This document shows, one piece after another, positions 1 to 13,038 of a DNA stretch of 64,000 nt. The translations under genes were made by a program, and so were the position numbers. The stretch's first letter is position 1, and each line of letters opens with the position of its first letter. The stretch spans positions 1-64,000 of the forward strand of contig NW_020170418.1 of the NCBI RefSeq assembly GCF_000524195.1, read 5' to 3'. The notes beneath the pieces were generated by a model that ran no database searches, had not been told where the DNA came from, and saw nothing but the letters and a program-made list of their open reading frames with translations. Source of the stretch: Echinococcus granulosus (Eukaryota; Platyhelminthes; Cestoda; Cyclophyllidea; Taeniidae).

Positions 1-3000
1 CCACATTCGATTATGGAAATGAAAGGGGTGTTTGCTTTCTATGTTTTTTTTAACTTCTGCCTACATAACGATTATTTTGTATATTCACGAGACTGATATT
101 GGTTCCTTCGAGCTTTATTTGTTGGGAAGTTGATACTTTAAATTTGGACTCAGCTGTTGAGGAGAGTTGATAGTTTTGTTAGGATATCGTTGTTATCTTT
201 TATTTGATTTTCTCTTTATTGATTTCTTCGATTTGGCGCATGTGTAAACCATTTCATTGCTTTTCACAGCAACTTAATTGCATTTCATGTGGTTCAAAAA
301 TGTCCTTTCTCTAGATTCGTAAAGTTAAACTACTTGCCTAACAATATTTGCTGTTTAAATATAAAAATGTCAAACAAGACAAGACGTTCATGACCAAACC
401 TAGCAGTTAAATTCTCTTTCATTACCTCCCTGAGCAATCTCGATTCTAGGTTTAGATAATTGAGAATGGGATGCCTAATTTCTGCGTTTTCTTTTACTAA
501 TCACACTTGTGCCTATTTACCACAAACTAGTTGTAGCACCAGTAATCAATGCTTCATTAGATAATGTTTAATATTCATCACTCTTCATGGCAGTGAAAGA
601 GATCCCAACCTTTGAAGCATAGGTCAACTATGTGGCAAGAAATGCTTTGAATGGTGGATGCCCCAATCGTTCCTGTGAAATATGGCCTTACCTCGGAAGA
701 GGACCAGCCGGGCAGTTGACTGGCTGACTGGATGGACGGAGCACCACATCAAATTCGGGAGTTTATACATGCGCGATTTGCACATATATCCGCCTTCTTT
801 CGGTGGACAAAAAGCAGAGGGAAACATTTAGAGAGGGGACTGAGGCGACTTCAAAATGTGAAAAATCGTAGCCACTGCCACCTGCAATTGTCGCTTATTG
901 TCTGTGCTTCATAATGGCTAACCGTGTTCGAGCACGACTTTAACTACCCATCACCTAAACAGGATCTGGCGTTGTTTCTCCTTCAAGGAAAAAAAAAGCT
1001 TTATAAACAATGTTGAAAAACACGAACCAATGAAAAGACCTTATTTGTTTCAGGTACGGTCTTTCATGGCTGAGATGTACTAGTTTGTGTGCAGAAGAGA
1101 TTTAGACTATAGTAGTTGACGATTTCGCAACGCCAACTTATTTTTCTTATCCGAAGTTAAGGAAGTGTGATCACTTTTACCCTTTTAAATTTGAATGAGA
1201 CCAGAAGTCAATAGACGTCAGTTTTAAAGTCATAGTTATCCATCTCCTGTTCCCTTTGAAAAATCCTTGTTCCTGCCACATGAAGATGGATGAAGGAAGT
1301 CGAGAGAACTGTCAAGCTATAGAGGGGAGGAAGAGGTGTCTGGCGTTCAGTCAACACGTGATTTTGGATGAACTGGCTACTCGTGTGACCTTACAAACAC
1401 ACCTACTTCATATACAGGAAGTTAGGGTAAACATGGTGGACACAATAGGTTTATTGATTTAGCTGTTGATTACCATTGTTCTTCCGTGTTCAGATATGGA
1501 ATGGGATTGCAAATCGCCAAAGTACGCAACCACCTATTATAGCCCTTGAAATTTTGCTAGTAATTTTTAATGAACTTACGACAACAAAGTTAACTGAAAT
1601 ATGAAACTGCTGTTTACTTTAGTCGCCCTTTGGGCATCCTCTTTGTCGTGCGTCCTCATTTCTTATGTATATTAAGCCCTTTTGGGGCTCCCGTGTATCC
1701 ATATATCCATAAACCGTATTGTGTGATAGTTTTGACCAATTACTTACTTGAAGTGTTTTTAAACACACAAACAAGAAGGTAGTCTTGACTTTGAATTACT
1801 CCAATTGACTTTCAGTGGAGTTGAAATTTCCCTCACGGTCGCCTGGCCCACCAGTTAGGCAAGAACGGAGTAAATAGAATTAGCCAAGATCGCAGTGATA
1901 AAAACACTTTTATTGAATCTAACAGTTAAGGACAATTCGTGTGGTCGTGGACTCTCACATATTTTATTTAAGATTGCAAATTCTGTTGTAGCAACTCAGT
2001 AATTATCTGACCAAGTGACTTTGTTCAAGCAAACTGAATCTCTATAACTGATGATTCTAGGCCAGGGAATAAAGAGGATGTGCGAGCGATCATCTTGGCA
2101 ACAAAATAGCGTGCCCCTTTCAGATGTACCCAATTCAAGCGATTTTCAACGCAGAAGGCTCAAACGGTCTAGTAGACTTTGGAGGGTACGTCACAAAAGG
2201 TCGGACTGTAAAATATATTTCATATACCTAAACATGATTACCCTTTTGAGGTTAGCAGCTTATTTGACTGCTTTCTTGTTTATATGCCCCTCTCTTTGCC
2301 ATCTTTGCATCATTTGATAAAACAAAGAATATCTGATTACTGAATAAAGGCAATGAACATTTCCTAATAATAAATCTACAAAATTTTGAGATCTGCATCT
2401 TCGAATGTAAGCCCTCGCTAGACCTTGCTTCTATATGTGCAATAGGTTATAAGTTGCTATTCGAAAAGAGTTGTGAATTCCACAAAGTTAACGAATAAGG
2501 ATTGTGCGTTAAATAAATCCACTCGTATTGAAGATGGGAGAACCCACCGTCTTGACAACACATATATATTCGTCTTGGGTTCAATGTTTTCCGTACATAT
2601 GCGTTTTTGCCATACTCTCGCCTGCAGGCCATTTCACCACATAGATTTAGGAGCCTTATTTTATTGATAGCCCATAAAAATAGATAAAGTTAAGGCTTTA
2701 CGCATATTTTGATTTTTATTTTTAGGCATTATTTATTTCATAATAGATTCATTTCGGCGATTTGTAACCTATAAGAGAGGACGCAGCCCACTATTTAGCG
2801 GTAGTCAGTCTGCCTTCTAAAAATGTAGCTCCAAAAAACTTTTTGCGGTCAAATTTTACCAAAGCCTTTCCTTTGCTCATGTATAGGAGGTGTGGTTAGC
2901 ATGCGCAGTCTGAGTCAATGTTGTCTAATGTACTTTTAGCTAAAAAGTACATACCTTGAGTTGCTCGACTTTCCATCCCCGATCGATAGAACCTCAACTT

Positions 3001-4253
3001 CCAGTGTGCCCATCGTTGATGCTCACATAAATACTGATTGACAGCTAGTTTGAGCCTGGCAGGCCACATAGACAGAAGCGGAGATGGAACACAGTTAGGC
3101 TGCATCTTGCACACCCTCACAAAGTGTCAATTGAGGTTCTTGTGGTTAAGTTATATTTTATATTTATATATTTATATTTTCTAGGGTTTCACGTTCAAAT
3201 CCATATTAATGTAGTGAATCTCGCTAAAACTGCAAATGGATATCAACATAAAAAATTGAAATAAGGAGAGCTATACAACTGGTTCAACACTGAAAAAGTA
3301 GAAATTCATCATATTCCTTTGAGATTTTACTTATCCAAACTGTAAATTTTTGGAAGTTTTTGTTGGCTACCTATTTGGCTTCATGTATAATTGAGCTGCT
3401 TAGGACTTTCATCAACTGCAAGAAAAGAATGGGATGAGAGGTCGACACGTCCCTAGAGAGAGCGATATAGGTCAAACGGAATATAAATGACCAGGGGAAA
3501 ATGGTTCAGACCTCACCGACCCATCCCACCGCTTGTTTCACCTTAATTCGTCTGACTTCCAGCAAATGCTAGATTATTTGAGCTTCTTTAAGTTCCTTTA
3601 TGTTTTGAAAGAAAAGCACCTTCCTTTTCAGAATTTTTTCAATAGGACATTGCATTTCAAAGGTCATGCTAGAGGAGCTTGTAAAGGGAATGCCGTTCCA
3701 CTCCATATCAGTGTTGATTATAGACCTGCTGTTGAGACAAGTTAATTAATACACTTTCCTTCTATAACATCATTAGTCTGCAGTAGTAAATGTGTACCCA
3801 TGTCATGTCAAAGCTGTCAAGTGAAACGAAATCTCTTCCCCGTGTATGCTAACTAATTGCATAATTTTCTGTTCGGGAGAAGGCAGGACCTGCATTAGTT
3901 TAATGTCAACGGTGGCGTTAACATCCTAGATAAGTCTGTGAGCGCTTTGGTGATTGAGGCCAACTGTCCTAACTGATGTCGTTTTAGGACAATTTTAGAA
4001 CCATGGCACCCACACAAACTCAAATAAACAAGTAAATTAACGTAAACTCTACACTGAACCCATATTGCTTTCTTCAAAATTACCTGCGGGTTTCTGTGTA
4101 CAGATGTATTGTGGCTCTGTATCCCATTAAAGTGACAAGGTTATTTAGCTGCTTGCTTTACTTAATGAGTTAGTATGGAAATATCAGCCGAGTCTTATGG
4201 TTAACCACATTTCTACTTGAATCACGCAGACATAGCAGTACCGTTAAGTCCAA
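1..4253. other. AT-rich stretch without a supportable gene
   Basis: I read both strands and found only short open frames with no recognisable domain, no paired splice sites with consistent phase and no repeat array. The one item of note is a short motif at 2094-2117 (TTGGCAACAAAATAGCGTGC) that resembles conserved blocks upstream of HES copies A and B. Confidence 0.5.
2094..2117 (+). repeat. TTGGCAACAAAA motif, also found upstream of HES copies A and B
   Basis: The sequence TTGGCAACAAAATAGCGTGC here closely resembles 12249-12270 (TTGGCAACAAAAATCGCGTA) and about 19563-19583 (CTGGCAACAAAAATAGCATG). GGCAAC resembles an RFX X-box half-site. No HES gene lies downstream of this first instance, so it may be a dispersed motif or the remnant of a decayed copy. 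Confidence 0.35.
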
Positions 4254-4700
4254 ATGAGTCATAAGTTACAACCCATTGTAAGTACGATTATTAATATTTT
4301 TCTATTTACAATAAAAGTCAAGGAGGAAATAATGAAACATGTGTATATTTCATTTCGAGATGTGCCACCACTTGGACTGACATCATCAGTAAACAATCAC
4401 CCATTAATTGGCAATTGGGGATCTTGTTGCCTCCGCCGTCGGAAAAGACCAAAACCACTGGCCCATTTATTAATCCATCATGCTGAGTACACGTCAACTA
4501 TAGTGGGCTTGGCAACATGCATTCTAGCAGAACGGGCAGAGCAGTATCGATTGTTTTGTTGTCAGGGTGCTACGTCAGACAAGAAATCAAAGCGTTTGAA
4601 AGTGCAGAGCAATGTCGAAACGAGACAAAGTGAGCAATTGGCATACCCAGCTGAAAAAGCTTTTGAGACTGAAAATGTAACTACTGGTGAATCATGGTAG
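4254..4700 (+). CDS. Unidentified 148-codon open frame
   Basis: This is the longest ATG-initiated frame in the first 12 kb, with a second in-frame ATG at 4332. The predicted protein has a run of basic residues (CCLRRRKRPKP), a histidine-containing hydrophobic middle and a charged, Glu/Thr-rich end. I recognise no domain, see no signal peptide, and find no neighbouring exon to join it to. The first 25 codons are AT-rich and look non-coding; the part from about 4332 looks more coding-like. It could be a real single-exon gene, an exon of an unseen gene, or chance. Confidence 0.22.
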   Translation: MSHKLQPIVSTIINIFLFTIKVKEEIMKHVYISFRDVPPLGLTSSVNNHPLIGNWGSCCLRRRKRPKPLAHLLIHHAEYTSTIVGLATCILAERAEQYRLFCCQGATSDKKSKRLKVQSNVETRQSEQLAYPAEKAFETENVTTGESW

Positions 4701-7700
4701 TGACGCCTTCTAAGCTGTCTCACAGGAATGGCATTCATATATTTTCAACACATGCCCCTGCTCTGGAATACTTCTGCGGCAAGTCAGATCACTTTTGAGG
4801 GTCTACAGTTCCCGTAAGCTTAAAGCGAATATTTGATAGAAAGTACCAATCTTCGAGTTGTTTAACCACCATATTCATTGGTACTATCTTAAGAAATAAT
4901 AATTTAGCTTTGCTTCACCATTTCTAACACAGTTGATGGGACTACGATTATGGATCAGTAAACAGCTATCCCATAGTATGTCATGATTATATGTATTTAG
5001 ACAAAATGGCGCAAGTGGAAGCTTTTCACTGTTAAGTTATTCCCTTATTGAAGTAAGTCTTAAAAATCGCAAGTAATCGAAATTTGTGAAGTAGTAATAG
5101 ACGAGACTAGGCGTGTTTAGATCTAGGTGTTGGTACGTGTGATCTGATACCTAAACATGTGCACTGATCGTGGGTGTGTCAAAAGTCTACACATCCCAAC
5201 TTGCGCCTTCTTTAGTATTCGAAGTACAAGTCTAATAAGTGACTCAAAACAGATCTTTAAAAGAACATTTCCTATGTGGCTAAACCGTGAAAGCAGGTTG
5301 TCCTACTACTGGACTTGAATCATGAATTGCATCAAGTACTTAATGTTTTGGCATCTCGCGCTATCCCACAATCGCTGCCTTTGGAGCGATCGAAGACCAA
5401 TCTGCCAGCAGGAACACCTTTGGCTTTAATCAACCCTATTAAAGAATGATTATACCAATTTCCCAAAGATGCAGGTAAATGAACACGTGTCAGGACACAA
5501 TGGAAGGGAATCAGAAATCGCTCATCATTTTCACACCAGTTTATTAGAGCAGCCTAGCAACTTCGTATTTGGGGTGGAAATAATCTAATCAAACGGTGGC
5601 GATGTGAAGGTGAAAGGACCCGTGAACAGAAATAGTACACTACTTCAATAAATATGGTCGCACAAATAAGAGTTTTGAAAGTGACCTTATTCATTTATCT
5701 ATGTCCTCTCACTTTTGTTTGCTCCACTGCTAAATCCAAATGTGCCAATCCAGTTCATTTCACGGAAAATAAATGAGAAGATTTAAAGAAGACTTTGCTA
5801 TCGTAGTGCTTTTCATCGTGACCCAACTTTTTGACGTGCTTTTCAATAGCAGTTTAACTCTTTCATAAATAGTGATATATAATTATTTGGAAGTCGAAAA
5901 TTAAGCTTTTTGATTTCTACTTATAAAATACATCAAAATGAGCTACATGGAAATACATTACTTAAGCCTATTTCGCTTTTGTATTTTTGAACCAATGATC
6001 GTGCTTTCCCGAGACCTGTGTTTGGGCTGGACGCAACAAGACTGGCGTATTATCTGCAGAGGTTTTATGAAATCCAGTCGCTTTTAAGTGCCTACATACC
6101 TTACGAGAATCTTGAATGGGCACCTCATAACAATTGCTAACCCCCCTCCAATAATTTTCCTTTATGGGTATCGCACATTTCCCATCTATGTGGTCGAAGT
6201 TATGAGTATGATGTTCAACAGTTGAGGAAAGATACGGGATACTAAACTTGTGCTAATCCTCAAAAATTGCTATTTTATGATAATAGGGGTGAAGAGTTTT
6301 CCCTCCAAAACTAGCTAATAGATAGCCTAATGACAATAGCGGAATCATAATTAATTCTTCGTGTGGATAGCCATTAATGACACGAAGGGGAGTGCATACT
6401 GGTAGAATAAGGAATTGTTTTGTCGAATCTAGCGACTTGTAATCATCGTCGCGGTATCAACACGACGTGATTGTGTTGTGTAAATTTAGAAAAGGCATAA
6501 GTATTTCTCACAAACACCTGATGGTTATAGATTTTCCACTGTTAATGATGTAAATATGCAAGCCGATTGTGAGTAGTTTCATCCATAGTCTATGAAAGGA
6601 ACTTCGCCTCAAAGTGTGATCAAAACTGTCTCATAAATTTGCGGCACAGCAACTGTTCGTCCTTATTTACACTGATTCACCTCTCGAAGTAAACATTAAA
6701 GCTGAGACCCAGTGTGAGAACAAACTCCTCATCCGATCTATTTGCATGAGTTTCCTCTGGCTCTACCTAATCATATTTGAGCACCTGCGTGGACACCTTC
6801 GAAGTAAGCGTGGACTTATGGTCAAGTTATGGTCTGGTCACGACAGGGAACGTGAGTCCACCGTCACATGTAATTATCAGGCATTTTATTGTTACCACCC
6901 AGCAACTTCATTCTCTATGCTATAGTGATAATAGTAATGTGGGTGGGGGATGGTATATCAGGTGACATCTCACACGCAAACACGCGCCGTGTCACGAACT
7001 TTGATAGCGCGGATTGTGGTGTCATTAATAATGAAACATCGCAACAACCGTCTCGCAGACGCGATAAAATCACTTTCATGTCAGTGTCAAGACGTTGATG
7101 TGTGTGCGGCTTAATCACACCAATGATCATGTTTGTACTGCCAATTGAGCCACCAAATGCATCTTCAAAAAAATGATAGGGAATAAATCGCCTTTTTGAT
7201 TTTCGTTTACTTCAGGTTATGTGAATCCCACCGTACTAGAACATTTGCCTTGATCTTAAGTAGGGGAAACGCAAAACAATAATCCAACTTGATTCCAAAA
7301 TTTTAAAATCTCAGTCTGTGTCATCTTCGTAACATCTCAGGTCTATAAATACCGATTAATATAGAAAAAATGCTAACATCGATGGCAAAGTAGGAAGCAA
7401 CAGAGTGTTGTAGGAGTCACTTTAAACAAAATAAGGAAGTTTTATTTACGGTGGCACAAAAATCGACCGTAGCGGTGGAGAAACTTGATTTCGGTCAAGC
7501 AACATGACCATTTCGGTGGTGTTGAAGGCAGAACGGTGGCAAATTGAGACGGAATAAATCACCACAACCGTGTCTCCTATGGTTGTGGGTGCACATTCTC
7601 ACGCCACGAAGGACGAGACGTGCACGACCAGTTCACCTGCCCTGCTTTAAATCTACACGTACGCATGCATGGATTTGCAATGGGAGGAAAGGGAAGTTGA

Positions 7701-10700
7701 CACTTGAGAGCCATCAATTATGCGTTGCACCACTTCAAAGCGTGAAAGCCGTGGAATCTACCATTCAGCATGGTGGACACTATTTCATGATAACCCCAAT
7801 CCACTTTAATACGTTAACTGTGCGTTTTCACACAACTACGGTGACATTAACGGATAGCACACTTGAGTGAAATTGCGGTTAAAAATTATTTAAGTCAAAT
7901 TTTACTCATTGATCCTCATATTTGGGATATTTTAATCAATAAAACCTCGTATGATCAATATTGATCATCAGCACCAATTCCTACTTCGTTGGGTGTAAAT
8001 GAAGTCTCGGGGTGTTACACATTATCTGAACCAGTCACCGCCAAAATTCCTTTTCGTGGCATATTCATTCAAGTATGAAGAGTTGAGAGAGCGGAAGGGG
8101 AAGCTGGAAGGAGAGGACAAGAGGTGTGCTACCACCTGTTGATTAATAGCGCTTGGTAAACAAGGGGTAAACATTTGAGACTATCACATATGACCGCGCA
8201 GGAACATTTGACATAACACGCAGGTGACGCAACTTGTTAAATGGTTTCACAAAACCTGTCGTGAGGACGTCTCTCCCTCCCGCAAATGTCTATACTTCAA
8301 ATTTCTAATTATACCACCGCCATTCGTGTCCTCGCTCACTAACTCCTTCAAAACTCGTGCCGCTGCCTTCATTGGATTTGACTCACGTCTTATTATACGA
8401 GTGTATATTAATCAATGGTTGATTTTGAGTTCTAAGGGAGCCTTTACAGAGAAGCAATATGTCTGCCAAGGTAAATTCTAGCTTATTAATTTACAAAACT
8501 GATATCTCACTTCTCCACTCACATAAGAATTATACTTTTCAATTAAATATGTATCGAATGTGATAACTGCTTTTCCTCCAATCAAATTTAATGGCTTGGG
8601 CTGCCAACCTGTGCATAAGAATTAATGTCATCAAAGGACGTAAACTTCCTCATCTTCTTCTAGGCCAACATGATGTGCAGAACTCGCAACCCCAAAGATG
8701 TGCTAATGAGGCACCTCTTGAAGTGAAGTAGCGTGGGTGGTGTTGTCTGGATTGGGGTAAGGTGGCTTAGATACTAGTTACCCATCCAAAATACCACTGG
8801 TCACACCCTCGTTCTCTATCTCTTCCCTATCCTGCCTCCTGGGCTGTTAGCCTTGGCACTACCATCCTTTAACAATCCGTACGAAATTCTTTACACGAAG
8901 GATTGCTACAGCTACTTACATATAACTACACCTTTTGATAGAGTAGACAAATATAAGAAGCTTTTTTTACCAGAAACTTCGTTTAATAAAATAAGCATCA
9001 TAATAATTAAAAACAAAATTTCGGCATAAATTGGTTCATTTAGGTAATCAGGTTCACGAATATAGCTTATGTACACATTATTAGTATTGTACCCTTGTGC
9101 AATCCGTGCGTATCAATCGAATTCAGACGATATTTGAGTTCATTTTTTTAATGACCTATCACGACAACATTGTTTCCATAACCTAAACAACCATTTTTAG
9201 CCATGAAGTCTCCCTTATAAGCAGAGACAGCGTATGCATGCTCCAGTTTAGACACGTCCAATTTCCAAAAACTGATGGATAAAAAAATCAAGCTGCTGCC
9301 TTGTGGTTTCCCTCTCGCCTCTAATTGATGAGCTGTCACGACATTTGTATTGGAATTGTGCATCGTTATGATGGTGGTCCCAACGAAGGTGACAGGACAG
9401 AAGGTAGATGGGGGGAGAGGCGATTGTTGATCAGGTAAATTCATTGGGAAGTGCTGGCTTCGACTAGTGGGAGGGTGGCATGTGTGCACCCCGCACGGGA
9501 TGATGATGAGTCTAGACGAAGGGTTTCCACTTTGCAAAATTTATGTTTACCATGTGGGACAGCTCCCATTACTTAAACTGACTCTCGTGCACCTGCGTGA
9601 TTTAGCCCTTTCCTCTACAAAAAGGATAGATACTATCTAACCTTGGATATAACACATTATTCAGGAAAACAGAAGCCTTCCAGAGGCGGCACATTTATTG
9701 TGAGTTGTTCCGCACACCTATAGCATCTGCGCTTGTATTGGTGAAGCTAGCCAATCAACTGGTGTCAAGAAGTCAACGTGGCCACATGTGAACTCTTTGT
9801 AAACCGTAGCACAAAATCAAATGTAGTGCGTTTGGAGCCTCTGTGGATAAGTTAAAATAGTTAATGCTCCATTGTTCAATAAAACCGTACTTAAATTTGA
9901 CCTCCACTGTTCTCGGAAAACGGGAAATGGAACTCTTGGCAAAAGTGGGTGAACTAACCATTGTAAAACATTTAATTTTCCAACAGTCTCTTCTTTTAGG
10001 GAAAGCTTAAAACATCTGAAGCAAGTATTAATTACAGTTGATGAGTATCCGAAATTTCGGTTAGGACCCCAAGGAAAATTCATCTTCATTCTCCCCAAGG
10101 GGTATAATTACCGACGCATGAAGAGGGTTAGTTTCATTATAATGGCTGTTAGCCGGCTGGCTTATTTGGGCTTAAGACAACTGCCTGCTGCATGTGATTC
10201 TCGGTCAGTAAGTCACTTTATTCCTAGAAATAAAAGACAGGGTTGAAATTGTGTTTCAAATCAATGGCATTTAGAGTTTTCACAAGTAAAGGAGTTCGCC
10301 CCATTCGTGTCCTACAGTAGATACTTTCACTGACAACGTTAGGTAAGCTCGAATTTACTGACTGACCACTCACTTTAGCAATGGGCTCTGCTACTTTCGA
10401 AATCTCCCTCTTTCACAACTAGCGGAATATCTAGCCGATTACGCTCGTGTTAAGTGTTTTTCCTTACTAAGCCATCGCTGGAGTTAAGGTGGATTCAGAT
10501 ATCTTCGCTTTTGCAAAAAGATATTTAAAACGAATTATTTGAAGAGTTTTATTCGGAGTGAATGGTTGGTAATAAATTATTTGGCATTCTGAGTCACTAA
10601 GAAGAATATATGCATTAAGTACTACACATTTCTTTAAAAATGTTGATTTTTAGCCTGAATTAGAAATGTCTCAGACTGCTCGCCTACTCTCAAGGGGAAT

Positions 10701-12170
10701 TGGTTGCTATGCTCATTTCTCTCATTTCTTCAACAAGTGACTACACATTACTTTTTCAGGTCCGATTATATATCTTTCCACGAGCAAGTTGACTGAGAAG
10801 AGGGGTAGAGTTAATGCACAATTTCATTTGCCCGTCTGATCAAAGCGCCATGATAGATCACATACCTCTAGGGGTAAAAATGACTCCCACTTAAATTTCT
10901 TCCCCAATGATCGTAATAATCAGTGTTGAATCAGAAGCTTTTTACTAAGACCTCATGGAGCGTATAATTAGTTCGAATATCGAAATGAATGAATTTGGAA
11001 TGCGAAAATGAAGAGAGAAAGAAGGACCTAGTAAGTTTGTTGCTAGGATGTATAACCATGCTAATATGGCAAGAGGAATTGAAAGTGTAACTATTCTCAG
11101 ACTAACAATACCCCATATCTATTTTACTATTTTAAACCCAACCTATCTGTTTTTGACATGGTTTGATGCGAGTACTTATCATAAAATAAGAGGGAACAGT
11201 TGTCATATCCACGTGACAGTAGTGGTGAACGTGGTAAGGAATGGTCAATTTATAGTTGGTTACTACTGCCGTGATAACAGTCCCTTCTAAACTTTAGGAG
11301 GTTATTTCTCCACCTACAGCTGTGTTCTTTGTATTTAGTGGACATTTCGGATGGAAAATCGTTACGGTCATGCATTACCTCCCAAATCTCTCAAAGAAAA
11401 CGCTTCCTCCAATTACCCAGAAATTGACTGACACCACTTGTTATTATAGGTACCGAATAATGTTAACTTTGTCCGGGATGACGTTCTGCTTCATGAAGGA
11501 GATCTTACATGTATGTGTACTTAATCTCGAAGTACATAACCAAGGTACACGTCGCTTCTTAACAAACGAATCTGCTGTCAAACACTGCTGTAAATCGTGC
11601 TAATCAGATGACAGTTAAAATACCTAACATTGAAGACATTGAGTCCGACTAAAAGGTATAAAGAAGCGATCGTAACACGTTAGATCAGCATCTTCACCTG
11701 CATTGGCAGACAAAGTGATTGAGGCTAACCTCTAAAAAATTGGCCATTAAAGTGAGCCACGAGAAAGGTATTTAGTTGGTTAGTCTGGTATTGAGAATAA
11801 CCTTATCCACCCAGTTGCTATAATTTTTAACAATTGACAAATGCACTGAAGACTCTAACTATCCTTATGCAAATTATATAGAAGCGGCCGATCCTCCGGC
11901 ATTTCCTTACCTTTAACAAGCTTTGAGGAAGGGATTAAACTATTCTCTGATTACCAATGACATCTCTCTATTAGCTACTGTGACACCGGCCTAAGTTGTC
12001 TAATATTCCCGATACAAGTAAGTGAGCTAAAAGGTTGCCCATTAAAAATTTGTTTTGTCCTTCGAATGCTTGTCTTAATAAATTTTATGATATACGGTGA
12101 ACAGCTTGACACGTTGAATTAGGCTTTAGCGACTGACCGCATGACCATGAGATGTTGGGATAACAACCAC
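4701..12170. other. Long gene-free stretch
   Basis: Many short frames occur, but none has a recognisable domain or convincing coding composition. A 129-codon minus-strand frame near 9148-9537 lacks an ATG start in the right place and reads like chance. I see no tandem repeat, transposon end or RNA gene here. Confidence 0.5.
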
Positions 12171-12174
12171 AGCA

Positions 12175-12270
12175 TCGGTTGGGTAAACAAGCTGAGCCGA
12201 TCCAATTAGCTAGGTCTTGCACCTCAGCCTCATACGCCAGCCGTCGGCTTGGCAACAAAAATCGCGTACC
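12175..12270. promoter_or_regulatory. Conserved distal block upstream of HES copy A
   Basis: Two pieces of this block recur upstream of HES copy B. GGGTAAACAAGCTGAGCC followed by GATCCAATTAG (about 12180-12212) matches GAGTAAACAAGCTAAAAC followed by GATCCAATTAA near 19455-19485. GGCTTGGCAACAAAAATCGC (12246-12265) matches GGCCTGGCAACAAAAATAGC near 19560. The blocks lie about 0.8 kb upstream of each gene. Retention at similar distance after duplication suggests an enhancer or upstream promoter; this is inference. Confidence 0.45.
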
Positions 12271-12861
12271 CTCGACTCCACGGGGTGTTGGAGCAAAACG
12301 AGGTTCTCACCATGTGGGGTGGAATGGAACAATCAGAGGATATCTACTGCCTGACAGTTCGTACACTCAATCATATTACTCCTAATCGGTGGCACATTTG
12401 AAAAGACATAATGGACCATGTAGGTCTTTTTTCAAACAGCATACTTGAAGTCTTCTGTGATAATTATTTTTAGTTTTCCCTATTTGATTTCTCAGTTTTT
12501 GAGACCTGTACCATTTACCGGAACCAAAAATCCATTCCTTAATATTGTCAAATTTAGCATATTAGGACGATTCCAGCCCCCTTAATTTATTCTAAATCCT
12601 AAATAGTTGGATAGTTCCTATGCTATTTGCATTTTAAAACATCCTTAAACAATAAGTTGACAGAAGTCTTAGAAGTGGATCTTTAAATCTTATGAACCCG
12701 TTCCCTGAGCCCATTAATGCGTTGCAGTTACCGTTTAGCCCCTTTGTCCTAGGTGTAAACGCAATCACAACAACATTCATACATTTCATTGGCTTAATCC
12801 TCAGGACATTCACTACAAAGGTTTCCCTTTGAGGGAACCAATACGCCTGGTCCAGTACTCT

Positions 12862-12932
12862 AATTGGTTGATTCTGGTAGTTGAGGTTGCATTCTTCGTT
12901 GATTGGTTGCGCGTGTGTCAACAGTGCACGCG
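12862..12932 (+). promoter_or_regulatory. Proximal promoter of HES copy A: inverted CCAAT boxes and class-C bHLH sites
   Basis: ATTGG (inverted CCAAT) occurs at 12863-12867 and 12902-12906. The second is followed by TTGCGCGTG, and CACGCG lies at 12927-12932. The order ATTGG, ATTGG, GCGCGTG, second CGCGTG/CACGCG is the same in front of copies B and C. CACGCG is the class-C site preferred by HES proteins, so autoregulation or cross-regulation within the cluster is plausible; this is inference. Confidence 0.55.
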
Positions 12933-12981
12933 TGGTCTTGGCTGACTTCAGTAAGTGCAGTGGGCGAATTATTTTGTTGAG

Positions 12982-13038
12982 ACGAATCCCGGCTGTCGGG
13001 TGGCCTCTCCTACTGACTGTTCTCTGCCGGGTCCGTAA
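12982..13038 (+). pseudogene. Relict 5' coding segment of HES copy A
   Basis: Aligning with copy B, the old start ATG-AAT-CTT is ACG-AAT-CCC here (12982), the shared CGTCGGGTG/TGTCGGGTG follows, and 18 codons later a TAA (13036-13038) stands where B has TCA. The next codon is ATG where B has ATA. The 19 codons stay in one frame with the present gene, so the decayed segment is visible as a former N-terminus now in the 5' UTR. Confidence 0.7.

Noticed and set aside
9148..9537. 129-codon minus-strand frame
   Set aside because: It begins at TTG, has no recognisable domain, no splice partners, and lies in otherwise non-coding sequence.
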